The notes under the pieces: generated by a model | The model's database searches: none | What the model was told of the DNA's origin: nothing | What the model saw: only the letters and a program-made list of their open reading frames with translations | Made by a program: the position numbers and the translations under genes | Origin: Polyangiaceae bacterium | GTDB lineage: Bacteria; Myxococcota_A; Polyangia; Polyangiales; Polyangiaceae | Reading direction: 5' to 3' | Length of the DNA: 37,743 nucleotides | NCBI GenBank assembly: GCA_022842465.1 | Contig: JALHPN010000074.1 | Location: 1-37,743 of the forward strand | Part shown: positions 32,744-37,743 of the stretch, piece after piece | Position numbering within the stretch: the stretch's first letter is position 1 | How the letters are laid out: every line of letters starts with the position of its first letter

Positions 32744-33964
32744 GTGAACGTCGCAAAGCTCCGTCGAGACCAGCGAGGCGCCGTCCTCATCATCGGCATG
32801 CTCTCCACGCCGCTCCTCGTGGGCGCCATCTACTATGTGGTGAGCATCGCGGAGGCGGTCCATCAGCGCGAGGCGCTCCAGGTCGCCGCCGACGCGGGGG
32901 CGATGGCCGCGGTGGTGCCCGAGGCGCGCGCGATGAACGCGATCGCCGTCATCAACTGGCTGATGGTCGCCATCACGACGGTGACGATCCCGACACGAGC
33001 CCTCCTCCCCGCGTATGCGTTCATCGCCTCGCTGCCCTGCGGCGACCCGTGCTCGTGCCGCATCGTGGCCGACGCAAAGCGCGCCCACAAGGAGCTGAAG
33101 CAGCGGTCGGACCGCCTGGAGGAGCGCGCGAAGACGCTCCTCGAGGCGCTCGATCAGGCGCAGAAGTCCCTCGCCAAGGAGGCCCCGGAGGCGGGCGAGG
33201 CCTCGGCGCGATCGAACCTCCAGGCGAGGGAGGACGAGCTCCCGAGCGGCGCGCAGATGGACGTCCACGGCTCGTCGCTCTCCCCGGCGAGCTGCCGCTA
33301 CGGCCTCCCGGTCCAGGACGACGCGTTCGACCAGGTCTGCAAGCGCGCGAAGCCGTGGGTGACGGAGTTCGCCTTCCGCATCGCGGCAGACACGCTGAAG
33401 TCGATGGGACAGTGCAAGTCGGGCGCGCTCGCGCTCGCGCTCGCGTCGCCGGACCTCCAGAACCCGACAGGGAGCCGCGTGTGTAAGGAGAAGAAGAACG
33501 CTCCGTGCTCTGGCAGCGGCCCGCACCCGAAGAAGGTGTACGAGGAGGCCAAGAACGGAAACGACTGGATGCAGGTCTGGTCGGAGGTCACCGGCGACAT
33601 CGATGACCGCGGTCGGAAGGGCGTCTCGTTCGGCGCGCCGACGACTTCGAGCAAGGATCCGAAGAAGGAGATGGGCCTCGGCTTCGCGCAAGCGGAGATC
33701 TTCTTCGACTGCACGGGAGGATGGTCCTCCTGCAACGGCTCGGACGAGAAGGCGATGTGGGACTCCAAGTGGCGCGCCCGCATGCGCCGCGTCCACGAGC
33801 CCGAGATCTCGTGGGGGGGCGACTCGAGGGTGAAGAACGAGCTCGCCAGCGCGGATCGCTGGGCGGGTGTCCGGAGCCCGCTCGTCAAGCAGCGGAAGCC
33901 GCGTCCCTGGGGCCAGGCCCCACTCAAGTCGGTGCTCGAGTCCCAGGAAGGGCCCACGCAGTGA
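32744..33964 (+). CDS. TadG-like Flp pilus assembly protein
   Basis: A 406-residue protein from GTG 32744, supported by GAGGG 8 bases upstream; GTG 32729, overlapping the tadE stop, is an alternative. After R-R-D-Q-R-G, the helix A-V-L-I-I-G-M-L-S-T-P-L-L-V-G-A-I-Y-Y-V lacks Glu at +5, as in TadG. The family signature R-E-A-L-Q-V-A-A-D-A-G-A-M-A-A follows. A second hydrophobic stretch (A-I-N-W-L-M-V-A-I-T) precedes a long Glu/Lys-rich coiled-coil-like segment (about 112-165) and a cysteine-containing periplasmic region. No VWA domain is present, in contrast to many TadG proteins. Its stop overlaps the next gene by 4 bases. Confidence 0.85.
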   Translation: MNVAKLRRDQRGAVLIIGMLSTPLLVGAIYYVVSIAEAVHQREALQVAADAGAMAAVVPEARAMNAIAVINWLMVAITTVTIPTRALLPAYAFIASLPCGDPCSCRIVADAKRAHKELKQRSDRLEERAKTLLEALDQAQKSLAKEAPEAGEASARSNLQAREDELPSGAQMDVHGSSLSPASCRYGLPVQDDAFDQVCKRAKPWVTEFAFRIAADTLKSMGQCKSGALALALASPDLQNPTGSRVCKEKKNAPCSGSGPHPKKVYEEAKNGNDWMQVWSEVTGDIDDRGRKGVSFGAPTTSSKDPKKEMGLGFAQAEIFFDCTGGWSSCNGSDEKAMWDSKWRARMRRVHEPEISWGGDSRVKNELASADRWAGVRSPLVKQRKPRPWGQAPLKSVLESQEGPTQ

Positions 33965-34416
33965 AGACCCGAGAACATCGCGCTCGTCGTCGCGGCGCAG
34001 CCCTCGTCGAGGCGCTCGTCGTCATCCCCACCCTCGTGCTCGTCACGCTCGGGCTCCTCGCCATCCACTCGGCGCACGCGAAGAGGAACAAGGTCCTCCG
34101 CGACGCGGACGCGAAGGTGTGGCCCGAGGCGCTCCCGGGCTGCGGGAGCGGCGGCGACGACACCTCGCTCTCGCGCGTCGACGGCAAGCTCACCGAGGCG
34201 AAGCAGATGGCCATCGGCCGGACCCTCCGCGAGCCGCTCGAGACGGGGATCCGGACGATCCAGGACTCGGCCGAGCTGAAGAGCATGGACGCGCGCGAGC
34301 TCACGGGCGTCAGCGTGAGCTCGGATGCAAAGGTCTCCTGCAATGAGAAGGGGGGCGCGATCTCCCGGGGGGACGTGGACACTGTCGCGCGTAGGTTCTT
34401 CTCGGAGTTCATGTGA
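33961..34416 (+). CDS. TadE-like minor pseudopilin
   Basis: A 151-residue protein starting at GTG 33961, which overlaps the TadG stop by 4 bases. The leader K-T-R-E-H-R-A-R-R-R-G is followed by A-A-L-V-E-A-L-V-V-I-P-T-L-V-L-V, giving Glu at +5 after cleavage at Gly12. The mature tail is charged, with cysteines near 62 and 135, and ends R-F-F-S-E-F-M. It belongs with the TadE/TadG set and would be processed by the peptidase encoded upstream. The function as a minor pilin is inferred. Confidence 0.85.
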   Translation: MKTREHRARRRGAALVEALVVIPTLVLVTLGLLAIHSAHAKRNKVLRDADAKVWPEALPGCGSGGDDTSLSRVDGKLTEAKQMAIGRTLREPLETGIRTIQDSAELKSMDARELTGVSVSSDAKVSCNEKGGAISRGDVDTVARRFFSEFM

Positions 34417-35144
34417 TGAAGGACAGGACGACGAAGCTCGAGTCCGCCGCGGCGAAGCTCCTCGGTGCCCTGCTCCTCAGCGGAGGCTTCCTCGGCTCGT
34501 TCGCGCTGCTCGCGCGCGTGGACCTCGAGAGCACGGCGACGGCGGCGCCCGCGGCCCTCGCGAGCGACGAGACGCGGCCCGCGCCGAATGCCCTCCCCGC
34601 ATCGAGCGTGGTCGTCCCGGATCGCCCGCTCGGCGACGTGGGCGAGGGGCGCAGGGAGCGCGGTCTCGCGGACGTCGCCGATCTGCTCGCGGCGATCAAG
34701 GCGGAGGGGGACGCGCCGGGGCCGGACTCCGAGCTCGGTCGGCCGCCGCAGTCGACGCGTCTCTTCTCCGGCAAGCTCGACGCCGAGGGCACGCAGATGT
34801 TCGTCTACGAGACGCACGCGAGCCTGAAGGAGACGCAGGCCTGGGCCGACGAGCGGGCGAAGGCGGCCGGTCTCGGCAAGATCACCGAGGACGGAAAGCT
34901 CCGAGGTGAGGACGTACCCACGCTCGTCGGACCCGACGAGGGACGCCAGGCGGTCCCGGGAGCCGGTCCGCTCGGGCAGGCCGAGCTCGCGAAGGAGGCT
35001 GCCCGTCGGCGCCTCTACGCCGGGCGCGACGGGCGCGTCGCGTTCAGCATCAAGGACGAGGGCGACAAGCGCGTCGTCACGCTCGTCGCGCTCCCGGGCG
35101 AGAAGCTGCCTCTGACGGTCCCCGAGGCGATCGACCCGCGCTGA
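34416..35144 (+). CDS. membrane-anchored periplasmic protein of the Tad operon
   Basis: A 242-residue protein of unknown function. An N-terminal signal-anchor (about 12-36, L-L-G-A-L-L-L-S-G-G-F-L-G) is followed by an Ala/Pro-rich stretch. A compact domain (about 110-160) contains S-T-R-L-F-S-G-K-L-D-A-E-G-T-Q-M-F-V-Y-E and alternating charged helices; the last 60 residues look like beta strands (V-A-F-S-I-K-D-E, K-R-V-V-T-L-V-A-L). ATG at 34416 shares its first base with the previous stop; GTG at 34413 is possible too. No recognised domain. Its place between pseudopilin genes points to an accessory pilus part. Confidence 0.8.
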   Translation: MKDRTTKLESAAAKLLGALLLSGGFLGSFALLARVDLESTATAAPAALASDETRPAPNALPASSVVVPDRPLGDVGEGRRERGLADVADLLAAIKAEGDAPGPDSELGRPPQSTRLFSGKLDAEGTQMFVYETHASLKETQAWADERAKAAGLGKITEDGKLRGEDVPTLVGPDEGRQAVPGAGPLGQAELAKEAARRRLYAGRDGRVAFSIKDEGDKRVVTLVALPGEKLPLTVPEAIDPR

Positions 35145-35153
35145 GCGCACCTC

Positions 35154-35756
35154 ATGCCGAGCATCGTCGAGTACATGATCGTCGCCGGGGCGGTCGCCCT
35201 CGCCGGGCTCGGCTGCGCGAAGGCGTTCGGCGGCGACGTCTCCTCGAAGATGGACGGCCAGGGCGCCGCGGTCGCCGCGATCGGGGACGAGCGCGCGTCG
35301 GCGAGCACCGCGCCGGAGGCCGCGCTGCCCGGACCGAGCCGGGCGGTGAAGGGACCCATCGTCGTCGATGCGCCCCCGACGTGGCGAGACGCGGTGTCGG
35401 AGCGCGCGTCGATCCTCGCCGACGTCGCCCAGCGGGGCGCGCGCGTCGCCATCGGCGGGACGGTGAGCCTCGGCGCGGGCGTCGTCGTCGACGGCGCGGG
35501 GAGCACGCTCGCGAGCTCGTGGGCGCTCGTGACGGGGGTGGCCTCGGACCCCGCGCAGGCCTTCGTCGACACGTGGGAGGGCTTCGCCCGGACGCTGTCG
35601 GACCCGCGCGCTGCGCTCGAAGCGGCGCGCGACGACTTCCTCGCCAAGTGGAAGGAGGACCCGGTCCGCGCCCTCGGCGGCGCCCTCTTCACGATGACGC
35701 CCGTGGGCCGCCTCGGCGCGATGGCCCACTGGCACGAGAGCGGTCGGGCGATCTGA
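35154..35756 (+). CDS. Flp-like protein without leader, with a C-terminal extension
   Basis: A 200-residue protein whose first 40 residues closely follow the Flp pilin of this locus: V-E-Y-M-I, G-A-V-A-L, A-K-x-F, then a K-M/Q-M and G-Q-G-x-x-V-A-x-I ending. It starts M-P-S-I-V-E-Y-M, corresponding to the already cleaved pilin, with no basic leader and no Gly at -1. An in-frame stop (35142-35144) precludes a longer product. The remaining 155 residues are Ala/Gly/Asp-rich, with a small hydrophobic segment (G-G-T-V-S-L-G-A-G-V-V-V) and an amphipathic end containing W-K-E-D-P-V-R-A-L-G-G. I do not recognise this domain. It could cap or anchor the pilus without peptidase processing. It is the last gene of the plus-strand tad arm. 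Confidence 0.82.
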   Translation: MPSIVEYMIVAGAVALAGLGCAKAFGGDVSSKMDGQGAAVAAIGDERASASTAPEAALPGPSRAVKGPIVVDAPPTWRDAVSERASILADVAQRGARVAIGGTVSLGAGVVVDGAGSTLASSWALVTGVASDPAQAFVDTWEGFARTLSDPRAALEAARDDFLAKWKEDPVRALGGALFTMTPVGRLGAMAHWHESGRAI

Positions 35757-36956
35757 CTACAGGAGAGACCCCGGCGTGAGCTCCTGGCTCGGCCGGCCGA
35801 AGAGATAGCCCTGCGCGTAGTCGCATCCGACCTCGCGGATGCGGGTGAGCTCTTGGGTCGTCTCGATCCCCTCCGCGACGACCTTCATCCCGAGATCCCG
35901 GCAGAGATCGGTCATCCGGTGGACGATGCGCGCGCGGACCTCGGAGGTGTCGATGTCGCGGATGAGCGACATGTCGAGCTTCACGATCTCGGGCTCGAGG
36001 TTCGCGAAGCTCGCGAGCCCGGCGTAGCCGGCGCCGAGGTCGTCGACGGCGAGCCGGTACCCGCGCTTGCGGAGGTCCGAGGCGCGGCGACGCACGTTGG
36101 CTATTTCGTCGAGCGACTCGCGCTCGGTCAGCTCGAGCACGACGCGCTCGGCCATCGCCGAGAGCGAGGCGTTCGGCGCGTAGAGGTCGTCGTCGAGCAG
36201 ATCCTTCGAGTGGAGGTTCACGAAGACGAGCGCACCGTCGTCCGGCGGGCGGAACGTCTCGGCGACACGCTCGCGGACGCGACGTCCGAGTCGTCCGTGC
36301 AGCCGGAGACGGTCGGCGGCGTCGAGGAGCGCGGCGGGTCCGCTCATGCTGGGCTCGCGGGTCCGCATGAGGGCCTCGTAGGCGATCGTGCGGCCCGTGC
36401 GCGTCTCGACGATCGGCTGGTAGGCGATCCAGAGCGCCTCGAGGGCGAGCTCGAAGCGGAGCCGCAGCCCGGCGCGGTCCCCGACGAGGGCGAGCTCGCT
36501 GTCCGTCGCCGCGAGCGCGTCGCGCTTCGCGCGCCCGAGCCGGCCGAGGGCGCTCGCCCTCGCCAGCGCGCGCTCGAGGACCTCTCGCTCGAAGGGCTTC
36601 CGGATGTACGTGAGCGCGCCCAGGTCGAGCGCTTCGATGACGGAGTCGATCTCCGGCGCGCCCGTCATGAGCAGGACCGGCACGTCGAGGTCGTACGCCC
36701 GGACGAGGCGGAGGAGGTCGACGCCGCTCGCCCCGGGGAGGCCGACGTCGGTGAGAACGACGTCGAAGGACTCGCTCGTGAGGAGCTCCGACGCTCGCGT
36801 GCCGTCGGTCGCCGACACGATCTCGTAGCGTGTCTGGAGGGTGCGCTGGAGCGCACGAAGGAGCAGATCGTCGTCGTCGACGAGGAGCAGCCGCGGGCGC
36901 GCGGGCGACGGCGACGGCTCGGTGCGTGGCGGAGCGTGCGTCGGGGACTCGGGCAT
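35757..36956 (-). CDS. response regulator with receiver and EAL c-di-GMP phosphodiesterase domains
   Basis: A 399-residue protein. Receiver (about 21-135): acidic pair in V-D-D-D-D (27-30), phospho-Asp70 in L-T-D-V-G-L-P and Lys120 in R-K-P. EAL domain (about 165-395): E-A-L at 194-196, N247 in F-V-N-L-H, E-L-T-E at 275-278, the D-D pair at 305-306, K326, E362 in A-E-G-I-E-T and Q382 in A-Q-G-Y, so the catalytic and metal-binding set looks complete and c-di-GMP hydrolysis is expected. ATG 36956 is chosen because a Pro-rich stub and the receiver follow directly. The gene abuts the tad operon tail to tail, with no intervening bases. Confidence 0.94.
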   Translation of the reverse strand: MPESPTHAPPRTEPSPSPARPRLLLVDDDDLLLRALQRTLQTRYEIVSATDGTRASELLTSESFDVVLTDVGLPGASGVDLLRLVRAYDLDVPVLLMTGAPEIDSVIEALDLGALTYIRKPFEREVLERALARASALGRLGRAKRDALAATDSELALVGDRAGLRLRFELALEALWIAYQPIVETRTGRTIAYEALMRTREPSMSGPAALLDAADRLRLHGRLGRRVRERVAETFRPPDDGALVFVNLHSKDLLDDDLYAPNASLSAMAERVVLELTERESLDEIANVRRRASDLRKRGYRLAVDDLGAGYAGLASFANLEPEIVKLDMSLIRDIDTSEVRARIVHRMTDLCRDLGMKVVAEGIETTQELTRIREVGCDYAQGYLFGRPSQELTPGSLL

Positions 36957-37045
36957 CGCCCCCGAGTCTACGCGCGCTCGCGACGCGTGGGCCCGTCGTC
37001 GGCCATGCGGCACGCCGCCGCTTCTCGTCGAAAGAATGCCCGGCG

Positions 37046-37492
37046 CTACTCGCGACGCGGACAGCCGGTGGCTTCGTCCGACTCCGGATCGAGCGCGTCC
37101 GGACAGAGGTCCTCGGCGTCGACGACGACGTCCCCCATCAGGTAGTCGTCTTCTCCCGCCGGAGCGGGGGCGACGGCGGCGGGGGCATGTGCGCCCACGG
37201 TGGACGGAGGGTCGACGGCGACCGAGCACGCGCTCGCCGCGAGCGCCGCGGCGACGGACAGCGTCCGGAAGCGGACCCGACCGCGGCCGTCCCCTGCATA
37301 GCGCACGCAGATCCGCGCGCCGCGTGCGCGCCGGAGCACCGCGCGGGCCTCCGGCTCCGTCATCGCCGAGAGGTCGTGGACCTCCTTGTCGCAGCGGTCG
37401 CAGGCGCGCACCGCGCCGTCTCCGCGCATCGCGGCGAAGCTCTCCCGGCAGGGGGACAGGATCGGGAGCGCGCGGACCGCCATGCCCCTCAT
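37046..37492 (-). CDS. cysteine-motif protein with membrane segment
   Basis: A 148-residue protein. The first 75 residues match a recurring domain in Myxococcota and Planctomycetes: a single Cys (C15), then V-R-A-C-D-R-C-D-K-E-V-H-D-L-S-A-M-T (C31, C34), then I-C-V-R-Y (C62). The spacing suggests zinc binding, and H39 may help. A hydrophobic segment (about 77-90, ending A-A-S-A-C-S) is either a membrane anchor or a misplaced lipobox. The tail is Ala/Pro-rich, then acidic with V-D-A-E-D-L-C-P-D. Starts at 37492 or 37483 are both possible. Function unknown. Confidence 0.8.
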   Translation of the reverse strand: MRGMAVRALPILSPCRESFAAMRGDGAVRACDRCDKEVHDLSAMTEPEARAVLRRARGARICVRYAGDGRGRVRFRTLSVAAALAASACSVAVDPPSTVGAHAPAAVAPAPAGEDDYLMGDVVVDAEDLCPDALDPESDEATGCPRRE

Positions 37493-37576
37493 CCTACGCG
37501 CGGCGGCGGAGCGATCCCCCTCGTGCGGACGCGATCCGCGCCACGCAGCCGCGGCTGCTACGCTGCTTCGAGCCGG

Positions 37577-37743
37577 ATGGCGAGGCGGAGGGAAGGGCTC
37601 GAGAAGGTCAGGCGCGAGCGGATCGAGGCGTCGCGCGCCGTCGAGGCGCCACGCATGGCCCGGCGAGAGGCGGCGCTCGCCCTGAAGCGCGCCGAGCGCC
37701 TGGCGGCGGCCGAGGCGAAGCGGAAGGCGAAGCGGCGGCGCCC
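37577..37743 (+). CDS. basic Ala/Arg-rich protein, start only (cut by window edge)
   Basis: An ATG at 37577 opens a frame running off the right edge (55 codons visible). The visible part is almost wholly helical and charged: Arg, Lys, Ala and Glu with no aromatic residue. It could be a histone-like or coiled-coil protein, but composition alone does not identify it, and no strong ribosome site is seen. Chance translation of GC-rich sequence remains possible. Confidence 0.4.
   Translation, partial: MARRREGLEKVRRERIEASRAVEAPRMARREAALALKRAERLAAAEAKRKAKRRR

Noticed and set aside
34413..35756. Read-through fusion of the two last tad genes
   Set aside because: Both lie in the same frame separated by a single TGA, but the second has its own ATG and the first ends in a plausible C-terminus; a sequencing error is possible but not indicated.

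Overview
The window is dense, GC-rich (about 70 % by eye) bacterial DNA with few gaps, many GTG starts and 1-4 base stop/start overlaps. Several traits point to Myxococcota, most likely the class Polyangia: large tandem lipoproteins, a eukaryote-type Ser/Thr kinase, an FHA-domain sigma-54 activator, and a cysteine-rich N-terminal domain seen in this group. This assignment is inferred from gene content; there is no rRNA here. I see no tRNA, rRNA, insertion sequence, CRISPR array or phage gene.

Layout. (1) 1-3899, minus strand: a DUF4350 / MoxR ATPase / DUF58 operon whose last gene runs off the left edge. (2) 4107-14000, plus strand: a 57-residue orphan gene, two large tandem lipoproteins with propeller-like repeats, mutS, a DMT permease and a PleD-like receiver-GGDEF diguanylate cyclase. 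(3) 13990-17019, minus strand: a Ser/Thr kinase fused to a macro domain, then gcvH and gcvT. (4) 17159-23703, plus strand: a double-VOC protein, a SAM-dependent methyltransferase, metK with an unusual Asn-Gly-His tail and a strong terminator, a TonB-dependent receptor and a von Willebrand A lipoprotein. (5) 23713-35756: a split Tad/Flp (type IVc) pilus locus. The minus arm holds a PEGA-like lipoprotein, a small pilin, cpaB, tadB, tadC, two FHA-like membrane proteins and a sigma-54 activator with its own FHA domain. The plus arm holds flp, a prepilin peptidase, TadE- and TadG-like pseudopilins, an anchored periplasmic protein and a second Flp-like protein without a leader peptide. (6) 35757-37743: a receiver-EAL phosphodiesterase converging on the Tad operon, a cysteine-motif protein and the start of a truncated basic protein.

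How the parts may work together. A near-consensus sigma-54 promoter precedes flp, and weaker sites precede two minus-strand units. With the FHA activator at the far end of the minus arm, this suggests that both arms form one sigma-54 regulon controlled by phospho-dependent FHA signalling. The adjacent EAL protein suggests additional c-di-GMP control. The Tad motor ATPase (TadA/CpaF), secretin (CpaC/RcpA) and TadZ are absent, so the machine must be completed elsewhere. The most unusual items are the kinase-macro fusion, the leaderless Flp-like protein and the sigma-54/FHA-wired Tad locus.
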